In this document: positions 5,969 through 11,763 of the stretch, piece after piece
Numbering within the stretch: the first letter of the stretch is position 1
Layout: each line of letters starts with the position of its first letter
NCBI GenBank assembly: GCA_021817645.1
Contig: JAKAGH010000054.1
Span: 1 to 12,894, forward strand
Reading direction: 5' to 3'
Length of the DNA stretch: 12,894 bases
Source: Deltaproteobacteria bacterium
GTDB lineage: Bacteria > Desulfobacterota > Desulfobaccia > Desulfobaccales > 0-14-0-80-60-11
Program-made: the position numbers and the translations under genes
Notes under the pieces: generated by a model
Told to the model about the DNA's origin: nothing
The model's input: the letters and a program-made list of their open reading frames with translations, nothing else
The model's database searches: none

Positions 5969-7657
5969 CTATCTTTCCGGAACAGACATTTTATCGTTAT
6001 CCGGACACTTGATCTTGGACGGATCAGCCAAATGCTCCAGCTTTTCCGTGAGTTTGGTGTTCTCCGAGTATTCCACCGGGCAGGCGATTACCGAAACTGT
6101 GTCCTGGGACAGGGCCTGATGCAACGTCGGCAGCAACTCGGCGGCTTCCCGGATGAAATAGCCCTGGGCCCCGAAGCTCTCGGCGTATTGCACAAAATCG
6201 GGATTGCCGAAATCCACATGGGAAAAGCGACCCAACTGCATTTTCATCTTCCACTTAATCAGGCCGTAGCTGCCGTCTACCCAAATCAGGATGACAAAAG
6301 AGATTTTTTCTCGTAAGGCCGTTTCGATCTCTCCGGAGTTCATCAGGAAGCCGCCGTCACCCGTCACGGCCAGCACTTTTTGCTGGGGCCGGGCCAGCTT
6401 GACTCCCAGCGCTCCGGGCACGGCAAACCCCATGGTGGAGAGGCCGTTGGAAACCAGGCAGGTGTTGGGCCGGTAAGTGGGGTAGAGCCGGGCCATCCAC
6501 ATCTTCACCGCGCCGCTGTCCACCAGCACAAAATCCTCCCGGCCCAGCGCCGCCCGGGTATCTGCCACCAACCGCTGGGGCTTGAGCGGATAGGACGCAT
6601 CGTGCCGGCCCTGCTCCAGTTCCTCCCGTAGCAGGCAGCGGATCTTCTGTTCTGCGGCCACCAGCCCGGGCCTGGGGGAGACTTGGGCGGCCAGGGCATC
6701 CAGGGCTGCGGGAATATCCCCGGCCACATCCACCGTGACGTTATAAAAGGCATCCACCACCGCGGCCGTCCGGTGCAGATGAATAATTTTTTTATCTGCC
6801 TGGGGGTTGATCCGTGCCGGTGCGAACTCTTGTAATTCATAGCCCACGCTGACAATCACATCCGCCTGGTCGAAGCCGAAGTTGACGTAATCGTGGACCA
6901 TGAAGCCCATGGTCCCCAGGGCGTAAGGGTGATCATCCGGAAAGACGCCTTTGCCGTGGAAAGTGGTGGCCACCGGCATCCGGAGCTTTTCGGCAAAGTG
7001 GATCAAGGCCGCCTGGGCCTGGTGGCGGGCCGCGCCATGCCCGGCCAGGATGATGGGGGTTTGGGCTGCGTTCAACACGGCCGCGGCCCGGGCGATCTGC
7101 TCGGGGTCGGGTGCTGCCACATGCACCGGATGCACCCGCAAAGGCCGGAGTGAAGGTGCAGCCGGCATCGACGCCACATCCTGAGGGAGGGCCAGATAAA
7201 CCGCGCCGGGCCGCTCCGACTGGGCGAGATTGAAGGCGTGGCGGAGCATCTCCGGCACGGCCCCGGGAGTGAGAAGCGTGTCGGCCCATTTGGTCACCGG
7301 CTTGAACATGGACACCAGGTCCACCACCTGGTGCGTCTCCTTGTAGATCCGGCCCAGGCCCACCTGGGCGCTGAGGGCCACCAGGGGCGCACTATCCGTG
7401 TGTGCGTCCGCCACTCCCAAAAGCAGGTTGATGGCCCCGGGGCCCAGCGTGGCGAGACAGAATCCCGCCTTGCCGGTGATTCGGCCGTACATGTCGGCCA
7501 TGAACGCGGCCGCTTCTTCCGATCGCACCAGGATGAAGCGGATGGACGTGTCGTTGAGGGCGTCCACCAGGGGGATGATTTCTTCGCCGGGGAGACCGAA
7601 GATGTAAGCTACTTTTTCATTTTCCAGGCACTGGGCCAGCAGTTGGGAGACGTTCAT
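5969..7657 (-). CDS. acetolactate synthase large-subunit homologue (AlsS-like TPP enzyme)
   Basis: A 562-residue three-domain TPP enzyme. N-terminal PYR domain: VAYIFGLPGEEIIPLVDAL (16-34), activating Glu47 in VRSEEAAAFMADMYGRITGK, then ATLGPGAINLLLGVADAH (69-86). Middle domain around 190-320. C-terminal PP domain: SNGLSTMGFAVPGALGVKLA (403-422), metal/TPP motif GDGG (433-436), then IWVDGSYGLIKWKM and HVDFGNPDFVQYAESFGAQG (480-499). The last segment matches FAD-independent catabolic AlsS/BudB-type enzymes rather than biosynthetic IlvB. The expected reaction is 2 pyruvate to 2-acetolactate plus CO2; no acetolactate decarboxylase or IlvN-type small subunit is nearby. The usual RHEQ around the activating Glu is RSEE here. 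AGGGGA lies 5 bases before the ATG, and the gene begins 11 bp after the decarboxylase stop, so the two form an operon. Confidence is high for the family, moderate for the exact substrate. Confidence 0.85.
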   Translation of the reverse strand: MNVSQLLAQCLENEKVAYIFGLPGEEIIPLVDALNDTSIRFILVRSEEAAAFMADMYGRITGKAGFCLATLGPGAINLLLGVADAHTDSAPLVALSAQVGLGRIYKETHQVVDLVSMFKPVTKWADTLLTPGAVPEMLRHAFNLAQSERPGAVYLALPQDVASMPAAPSLRPLRVHPVHVAAPDPEQIARAAAVLNAAQTPIILAGHGAARHQAQAALIHFAEKLRMPVATTFHGKGVFPDDHPYALGTMGFMVHDYVNFGFDQADVIVSVGYELQEFAPARINPQADKKIIHLHRTAAVVDAFYNVTVDVAGDIPAALDALAAQVSPRPGLVAAEQKIRCLLREELEQGRHDASYPLKPQRLVADTRAALGREDFVLVDSGAVKMWMARLYPTYRPNTCLVSNGLSTMGFAVPGALGVKLARPQQKVLAVTGDGGFLMNSGEIETALREKISFVILIWVDGSYGLIKWKMKMQLGRFSHVDFGNPDFVQYAESFGAQGYFIREAAELLPTLHQALSQDTVSVIACPVEYSENTKLTEKLEHLADPSKIKCPDNDKMSVPER

Positions 7658-7668
7658 CGTTTCCCCTA

Positions 7669-9336
7669 TTATTCTCCCATTCTTTTGAGCCCATAGAGCG
7701 TCTGGATGGATTCATGCAACTTTACCGCCATGGGCGGGGCCGCCATCTTCTCGGTCATCACCTCGATGAAAGCGCCCGTACCGCAGGCCGCGGCCTGCGC
7801 CATGGCCGCGTCCAGTTCGGCATTGGTGGCTACCCGGGCGGTAAGCCAGTCGCTGCACCCCAAAGCCCCGGGCAACTGCCGGTAATTCCAGGGGGCCAAA
7901 TCATTGTAACAATTCATCGGCTCCTTACAAAGCAGCCGCTCGATCAGGTACCCCTCGTTGTTGAGGCAAAAAATGATGGGTTTGCACCCGTAGCGGCAGA
8001 ACTGGCCGATCTCCTGGAGGGTCATCTGCAGCGCGCCTTCGCCGGTAATCAGGACGGTGCGCCGTGCGGGTGCGGCCAGGGCCGCGCCCAGGGCCGCGGG
8101 GGTGGCCCAGCCGATGGAACACCAGAGGAGTTGGCTGAGAAAAACCGAGCCTGGGGGCATCAGCCCAAAGGCCAGGCCCATGGAGACCGTGCCCGTCTCG
8201 GCGATCACGAGGTCCCCCGGACGGAGGAACTTCTCCCAGCGGGGGTAGAGGGATTCCGGGGTGATCTTCTCTCCCGGCGCGCCCTGGGGTTCGCCCAACC
8301 CGTGGACCTTGGGGGCCGGCACCTGCTTTTTGCCGACCTTGCTGGTGAGCGCCGCCAGGGCGTCGCACATCTCGATGTTGGGAAAAATGGCCCGGCCCAC
8401 CCGCACGTGATGATGCATGACGCCGATCATTCGGGCTGGGTCGATATTGGCGGTAAAAGCGCCGGTGTTGAGGTCGCTCCACAGGGCCCCCAGGTTGAGG
8501 ACGCAGTCGCAGCCCTCGATGAACTCCCGGATTTCCGGGTTCATGATGCGGCCGTCGTACATGCCGATGTATTGGGGGTGGGTCTCGTCCAGCGCGGTCT
8601 TGTCCATGAACATGGTGGCAAAGGGGAGGCCCGTGGCCTCCACCAGGGCCAGGGCTTCGGCCGTGCATCCCAGGCGGGGAATCAGGTAGCCCGCTAAAAT
8701 GGCCGCGGTCTTGGCCCGGGCCAGCTTCTCGGTGATAAGTGTCACCGCTTCCGCCAGAGTATCCGGGTCAGTGGCGGGCGCGGAGACTTGGCTGACCGCG
8801 GCGCATCCATTAACCAGCGGCGCAGTGGCGAGGTCCGCGGGAATCCCCAGGTAAACGGGCCGCCGATGGGAGACCGCCGCGGTCACCAACCGCTCCATTT
8901 CGGATTCCACGTTTTCCGGCGTCAGGATGGCACTGGCGCAAACTGCGGGCTGGGCCATCTTGATGAAAGCATCGAACTCGCCTTTTCCCAGGGTGTGGTG
9001 CACCAGGCGGCGTTCCCGCTGGGTCTTGGTATTGGGCATGCCCACCAGGTGAAACACGGGCACGTGTTCGGTGTAGGATCCCGCAATGCCGTTTAAGGCG
9101 CTCAATTCGCCCACCCCGAAGGCCGTGGACAAGGCCGCAAACCCTTTGACCCGGGCATAGCCGTCCGCGGCGTAGGCCGCATTCAGCTCATTGCTGTTGG
9201 CGATCCATTGCAGGTCCGGGTCAGCGCAGATGGCATCGGTGACGCCGAAGGAAAAGTCCCCGGGCACGCCGAAAACCTCCGTGATACCCAATTGTTTCAA
9301 ACGCTGCAGCACATGTTCGATCAAACTTTGCCTCAT
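7669..9336 (-). CDS. TPP-dependent 2-oxo-acid decarboxylase (PDC/indolepyruvate decarboxylase type)
   Basis: A 555-residue enzyme that decarboxylates a 2-oxo acid to an aldehyde. The catalytic set of the PDC family is complete and at the same residue numbers as in Zymomonas pyruvate decarboxylase: Asp27 in VFGVPGDF, Glu50 in SNELNAAYAADGYAR, His113-His114 in VHHTLGKGEF; Glu466 in NNEGYLIE corresponds to its Glu473. The paired histidines separate this group from acetolactate synthases. The metal/TPP motif reads GEGA (432-435) with Asn459-Asn460 following, so the usual GDG aspartate is a glutamate. Substrate could be pyruvate, branched-chain or aromatic 2-oxo acids; Ile465 beside the catalytic Glu is what pyruvate-type enzymes carry, a weak hint. 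GGAGG lies 8 bases before the ATG. It is first gene of the operon with the acetolactate synthase homologue and is divergent from the amino-acid dehydrogenase gene. Confidence 0.85.
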   Translation of the reverse strand: MRQSLIEHVLQRLKQLGITEVFGVPGDFSFGVTDAICADPDLQWIANSNELNAAYAADGYARVKGFAALSTAFGVGELSALNGIAGSYTEHVPVFHLVGMPNTKTQRERRLVHHTLGKGEFDAFIKMAQPAVCASAILTPENVESEMERLVTAAVSHRRPVYLGIPADLATAPLVNGCAAVSQVSAPATDPDTLAEAVTLITEKLARAKTAAILAGYLIPRLGCTAEALALVEATGLPFATMFMDKTALDETHPQYIGMYDGRIMNPEIREFIEGCDCVLNLGALWSDLNTGAFTANIDPARMIGVMHHHVRVGRAIFPNIEMCDALAALTSKVGKKQVPAPKVHGLGEPQGAPGEKITPESLYPRWEKFLRPGDLVIAETGTVSMGLAFGLMPPGSVFLSQLLWCSIGWATPAALGAALAAPARRTVLITGEGALQMTLQEIGQFCRYGCKPIIFCLNNEGYLIERLLCKEPMNCYNDLAPWNYRQLPGALGCSDWLTARVATNAELDAAMAQAAACGTGAFIEVMTEKMAAPPMAVKLHESIQTLYGLKRMGE

Positions 9337-9422
9337 GCGGCCGTCCTCCCTGATGATCCAACCCGAGACATTTTTATCCCCTCGACCCCTTGGGACGTAT
9401 CATTAATCACAAAGTTTCAATC

Positions 9423-9448
9423 GGTGGCGCAGCCTTTCCAGGCTGCGC
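9423..9448 (+). repeat. REP-like hairpin with GGTG head (copy 2)
   Basis: GGTG (9423-9426), stem GCGCAGCC (9427-9434), loop TTTCCA (9435-9440) and GGCTGCGC (9441-9448): a perfect 8-bp stem. It forms an inverted pair with copy 3, separated by a 9-base spacer. Confidence 0.7.
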
Positions 9449-9457
9449 AACAAACCT

Positions 9458-9483
9458 GCGCAGGCTGGAAAGCCTGCGTCACC
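9458..9483 (-). repeat. REP-like hairpin with GGTG head (copy 3, inverted)
   Basis: On the minus strand: GGTG (9483-9480), stem ACGCAGGC, loop TTTCCA and GCCTGCGC (9465-9458). The stem is 8 bp with one end wobble. Compared with copy 2, the two internal differences are a C-G pair changed to G-C, so pairing is kept. The loop is identical. Confidence 0.7.
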
Positions 9484-9580
9484 AAAGAATATCCCAAGGC
9501 AAGCATTCCTTATACTTGCGGATGACCCCCGGCCCCCTTGGGTAGCGTAGGGTTAGGTGGGGAGTCAAAAACGCAACCTG

Positions 9581-9610
9581 CCTCTCCCCCCCTATAAGGG
9601 TAGAGAGAGG
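9581..9610. repeat. C/G-rich intergenic palindrome
   Basis: CCTCTC (9581-9586) pairs with GAGAGG (9605-9610), and inside it CCC-TATAA-GGG pairs again. It resembles the CCCCTCTCC...GGGTAGAGGG arm at 11551-11580, so it is likely a decayed member of that repeat family. Confidence 0.4.
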
Positions 9611-9694
9611 TCTTCTCTCATTGATAATAGTAATTAAGTTCCCCATGATGATTTGGCAATACTCGCAACTCCATATCTCCCCCCTGGACTGCCC

Positions 9695-9721
9695 TTGACA
9701 GTCGAAAAAAGAGAATAATGT
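9695..9721 (+). promoter_or_regulatory. possible promoter of the amino-acid dehydrogenase gene
   Basis: A perfect -35 TTGACA (9695-9700) is followed at 15 bp by TAATGT (9716-9721), or at 18 bp by TGTTAA. Neither spacing nor -10 is ideal. If active, the leader would be about 115 bases and would include the GTAG-headed hairpins. Confidence 0.3.
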
Positions 9722-9761
9722 TAATTCTCAAACCCAGGTCGCATTCAAACTGTGTGGCTTC

Positions 9762-9819
9762 GTAGGGGCGCACCCGCGTGTGCGCCTCTGCCCGGGCGGA
9801 CACCTGGGTCTGCGCCTAC
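9762..9819. repeat. GTAG-headed double hairpin in the leader of the dehydrogenase gene
   Basis: GTAG (9762-9765) precedes a 7-bp stem GGCGCAC / GTGCGCC with loop CCGCGT (9767-9786). After a short spacer an inverted partner follows: GGCGGAC, loop ACCTGG, GTCTGCGCC (9795-9816), ending in CTAC (9816-9819), the inverse of GTAG. The two halves are imperfect inverted copies of each other. The element ends 8 bases before the AAGGAGG ribosome site. Confidence 0.6.
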
Positions 9820-9841
9820 AGAAATTTAAGGAGGCCATTTC

Positions 9842-10969
9842 ATGGCTGACATCCTGCGCTTCGCGGACAAGTGGGGGCCGGCGAAGATCATCCAGGTCTA
9901 TGAACCCACCATCGATTTAAAGGCGGTTTTGGTCATCGATAATATTGCCATGGGTCCGGCCATCGGCGGCATCCGCATGGCTCCTGACGTCTCCATCGAG
10001 GAGTGCATGCGCCTGGCCCGCAGCATGACCCTGAAAAACGCCGCGGCCGGTCTGTCCCATGGGGGCGGCAAGACCGTGGTCTACGCCGACCCGAAGATGC
10101 CCAAGAGAGAGAAGGAACGCCTGATCCGGGCCCTGGCCGCGGCCTTGCGAAATTTCCCGGAATACATCATGGGGCCGGATATGGGCACCGATGAAGAGTG
10201 CATGGCCTGGATCAAAGATGAAATCAATCACAGTGTCACCGGGCTGCCTGCCGAAGCCGGGGGGATACCCATCGACCAGATCGGGGCCACGGCCTGGGGC
10301 ATCAGACATGCCATCGAAGTGGCCCTGCCGTATTGCCGCTGCCCGGTGGGTTTCGGCCTGGCCCAGTCCCGGGTGGCCATCCAGGGCTTTGGCGCGGTGG
10401 GCATGAACGCCGCCCGTTTTCTGGCCGAACAGCAGGCCGTCCTGGTGGGCGCGGCCGACTCCCAGGGGTCGGTGTACGATGCGGAAGGCCTGGATGTGAA
10501 CAAGCTCATCCGGTTGAAAGAAGCGGGCAAAAGTGTGGTCGAGTATAGCGGCGGGGAAAAATTCGACCGCGATGCCATTGTCGGCTTCGAATGCGACATC
10601 TGGATCCCCGCGGCCCGCCCTGATGTGGTCAATGAGAACAACATGGAGCAGCTAAAAGCCAAGCTGGTGGTGGAGGGCGCCAACATCCCCCTCACCGAGG
10701 CCGCGGAAAAATACCTACACGACAAGGGCGTCCTCTGCGTGCCGGATTTCATTGCCAACTCCGGCGGGGTGATCTGCGCGGCCATGGAATACCGGGGCAA
10801 GATTGAAAGCGAAGCCCTGGAGGTGATTGAAAAGAAGGTCCGCAACAATACGCGCCAGGTGCTGGAAGAGTCCCGGATCAAAAACATCACGCCCCGGGAC
10901 GCGGCCTTGAATCTGGCCATGACCAGGGTGGAAAAGGCCATGTCCTACAAACGCTGGTCGATTTATTAG
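9842..10969 (+). CDS. Glu/Leu/Phe/Val dehydrogenase family oxidoreductase
   Basis: A 375-residue amino-acid dehydrogenase catalysing reversible oxidative deamination of an L-amino acid to 2-oxo acid plus ammonia with NAD(P). Substrate domain: GPAIGGIRMAPDVSIEECMR (38-57), MTLKNAAAGLSHGGGKTVVY (62-81) with Lys65 and catalytic Lys77, and MGPDMGTDEECMAWI (110-124) with Asp113. Rossmann domain: GFGAVG (182-187), then AADS with Asp206 at the end of the second strand, suggesting NAD(H) preference. Conserved VEGAN (277-281) and PDFIANSGG (301-309) follow. The length matches leucine/valine/phenylalanine dehydrogenases better than the 410-450 residues of glutamate dehydrogenases, while the GPDMGTDEECM segment looks glutamate-dehydrogenase-like, so the substrate is left open. 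AAGGAGG (9828-9834) lies 7 bases before the ATG. The last 16 bases recur 139 bp downstream. Confidence 0.9.
   Translation: MADILRFADKWGPAKIIQVYEPTIDLKAVLVIDNIAMGPAIGGIRMAPDVSIEECMRLARSMTLKNAAAGLSHGGGKTVVYADPKMPKREKERLIRALAAALRNFPEYIMGPDMGTDEECMAWIKDEINHSVTGLPAEAGGIPIDQIGATAWGIRHAIEVALPYCRCPVGFGLAQSRVAIQGFGAVGMNAARFLAEQQAVLVGAADSQGSVYDAEGLDVNKLIRLKEAGKSVVEYSGGEKFDRDAIVGFECDIWIPAARPDVVNENNMEQLKAKLVVEGANIPLTEAAEKYLHDKGVLCVPDFIANSGGVICAAMEYRGKIESEALEVIEKKVRNNTRQVLEESRIKNITPRDAALNLAMTRVEKAMSYKRWSIY
10954..10969 (+). repeat. 16-bp direct repeat, copy 1 (3' end of the dehydrogenase gene)
   Basis: CTGGTCGATTTATTAG is the last 16 bases of the dehydrogenase gene, including its TAG stop. An exact copy in the same direction is at 11093-11108. 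Confidence 0.85.
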
Positions 10970-11092
10970 GGGGGAGGGCAGGGGGGGCAGTTGCAGGGCG
11001 GGAGAGGGAAACGCATCCCGCCTGAGGCCATTGAGGCGGGCCGGAATTACTGAAGGCGGGAGGTATGCGCTACGCTTTCCTGCCCTACGTGA
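10970..11092. mobile_element. 123-bp segment between direct repeats, MITE-like candidate
   Basis: The segment lies exactly between the two 16-bp direct repeats. Near its ends are the inverted octamers AGGGCAGG (10975-10982) and CCTGCCCT (11079-11086). Inside are hairpins GGCGGGA / TCCCGCC and CCGCCT / AGGCGG. It encodes nothing. A short non-autonomous element with duplicated target would look like this, but a 16-bp duplication is long and the inverted ends are short, so a slippage or recombination duplication is also possible. Confidence 0.35.
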
Positions 11093-11108
11093 CTGGTCGA
11101 TTTATTAG
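11093..11108 (+). repeat. 16-bp direct repeat, copy 2
   Basis: An exact copy of the 3' end of the dehydrogenase gene. The bases before it (TGCCCTAC) also resemble those before copy 1 (TGTCCTAC), though not at the same distance, so the homologous stretch may be longer than 16 bp. Confidence 0.85.
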
Positions 11109-11130
11109 CGGTCAGGCGGGGGATTTTTTT

Positions 11131-11208
11131 ACCCCCCTTTTCTCAACGGGGGCAGGGAGGATTATCTATGCACCTGATAATCCCCCTCCCTCTTTAAGAA
11201 AGGCGGGC
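11131..11208. repeat. C/G-rich composite inverted repeat
   Basis: The left arm starts ACCCCCC-TTTTC and ends AGGGAGGATTATC (to 11166); the right arm starts GATAATCC (11176) and runs through CCCTCCCTCTTTAAG to about 11208. The core GGATTATC / GATAATCC is a perfect 8-bp pairing around a 9-base centre and the outer arms pair imperfectly. A further relative, CCCCCTTATTTCTGAAGGGG, stands at 11316-11335. Confidence 0.55.
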
Positions 11209-11218
11209 TTTGAAAGAG

Positions 11219-11270
11219 TTGTAGGGCACGTCTTACGCGCCATTATTGGTGCGTGAGACGCACTCTACAA
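11219..11270. repeat. 23-bp-stem hairpin with GTAG/CTAC ends
   Basis: The arms 11219-11241 and 11248-11270 pair over 23 positions around a 6-base loop ATTATT. They begin TTGTAG and end CTACAA. I count two mismatches and three G-T wobbles. The GTAG head recalls the element at 9762-9819. No T-run follows, so it is a repeat or mRNA-end structure rather than a standard terminator. Confidence 0.65.
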
Positions 11271-11299
11271 AACTTGACCAGAGGTCTGACAGTAGAATG

Positions 11300-11314
11300 A
11301 GAAAACCGTTTTCT
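11300..11314. repeat. 15-bp perfect palindrome AGAAAAC-C-GTTTTCT
   Basis: Two 7-base arms around one central base, about 34 bp upstream of a TATAAT. It has the form of a dimeric-regulator operator but could arise by chance. Confidence 0.3.
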
Positions 11315-11347
11315 TCCCCCTTATTTCTGAAGGGGAGGCAGGTAAGT

Positions 11348-11371
11348 TATAATAATGTGAAATTAATCACA
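11348..11371 (+). promoter_or_regulatory. possible orphan promoter with CRP/FNR-type palindrome
   Basis: TATAAT (11348-11353) is immediately followed by TGTGA-AATTAA-TCACA (11356-11371), a perfect match to the TGTGA-N6-TCACA half-site arrangement of CRP-family regulators. The -35 position at 17 bp spacing, TTCTGA (11325-11330), is poor. The palindrome would cover the start point, a position typical of repression. No protein gene lies downstream before the convergent aldehyde dehydrogenase. Confidence 0.35.
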
Positions 11372-11550
11372 ATGCATCATGCCACAGAGTCAGTCCATTG
11401 TCAGCAAATTAGGCCCCATAATATAGCGCCGCTGGTCCTATTGTCGTGTCCCAAAAATAGCGACAAAATAAAGTCAAGATAAAATCTCGCCCTCCCCACG
11501 GTGCTGACTATTACCCATAAGTTTATATACCGTGGATATTATTAATATTA

Positions 11551-11669
11551 TCCCCTCTCCCCTCGGGGTAGAGGGTTAGGGTGAGGGGGGCGACATGGGC
11601 AAGGAGCTATAATCAGCCCAAAAGACGCCACCCCCACCCCGACCCTCCCCCCTCAAAGGGGGAGGGGGA
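11551..11669. repeat. large C/G-rich inverted repeat
   Basis: The left arm 11551-11592 (CCCCTCTCCCCTCGGGG, then AGAGGGTTAGGGTGAGGGG) is an imperfect inverted copy of the right arm 11626-11669 (CACCCCCACCCCGACCCTCC and onward). The right arm contains its own perfect 9-bp hairpin, CCCTCCCCC / GGGGGAGGG with loop CTCAAA (11643-11666). It lies about 95 bases past the aldehyde dehydrogenase stop, with no T-run on that strand. Confidence 0.6.
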
Positions 11670-11736
11670 AAAGCCCTGTACTTTTCCCCAATTTTCCTGA
11701 AAGGCTACCCAGGTATTCTCTTAATATATTGCGATG

Positions 11737-11750
11737 TTGCGCCTTGGCGT
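11737..11750. repeat. 14-base repeat TTGCGCCTTGGCGT (copy 2)
   Basis: Identical to 5942-5955 and again ends exactly 13 bases from a minus-strand stop codon, that of the aldehyde dehydrogenase. Confidence 0.45.
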
Positions 11751-11763
11751 AATATTATTTTTG

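Larger units (their letters stand above)
9337..9841. other. 505-bp divergent regulatory spacer
   Basis: This gene-free stretch lies between the decarboxylase and the amino-acid dehydrogenase. It holds, from left to right, an A/T-rich segment with ATTAATCACAA (9402-9412) just upstream of the decarboxylase, the inverted pair of REP-like hairpins (9423-9483), a C/G-rich palindrome (9581-9610), a TTGACA at 9695 and a GTAG-headed double hairpin next to the dehydrogenase ribosome site. The only open frame in it (9618-9803, minus) has no family resemblance. Confidence 0.7.
10970..11763. other. 794-bp gene-free zone between convergent genes
   Basis: There is no credible protein gene between the dehydrogenase and the aldehyde dehydrogenase. 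From left to right it contains the 123-bp segment and its repeat, a C/G-rich inverted repeat (11131-11208), a long near-perfect hairpin (11219-11270), a 15-bp palindrome (11300-11314), TATAAT plus a CRP-type palindrome (11348-11371), a widely spaced 7-bp inverted repeat CCACGGT / ACCGTGG (11496-11502 and 11529-11535), a second C/G-rich inverted repeat (11551-11669) and a 14-mer repeat (11737-11750). Confidence 0.7.

Noticed and set aside
7714..8697. 327-codon plus-strand frame opposite the decarboxylase
   Set aside because: Antisense shadow of a strongly supported PDC-family gene; no recognisable domain.
11246..11482. 78-codon plus-strand frame in the gene-free zone
   Set aside because: It begins inside the long hairpin, contains the CRP-type palindrome and translated repeat sequence, and has no family resemblance.
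9423..11669. CRISPR array
   Set aside because: The repeats are palindromic, few, of differing sequence and irregular spacing, with no spacer series and no cas gene.
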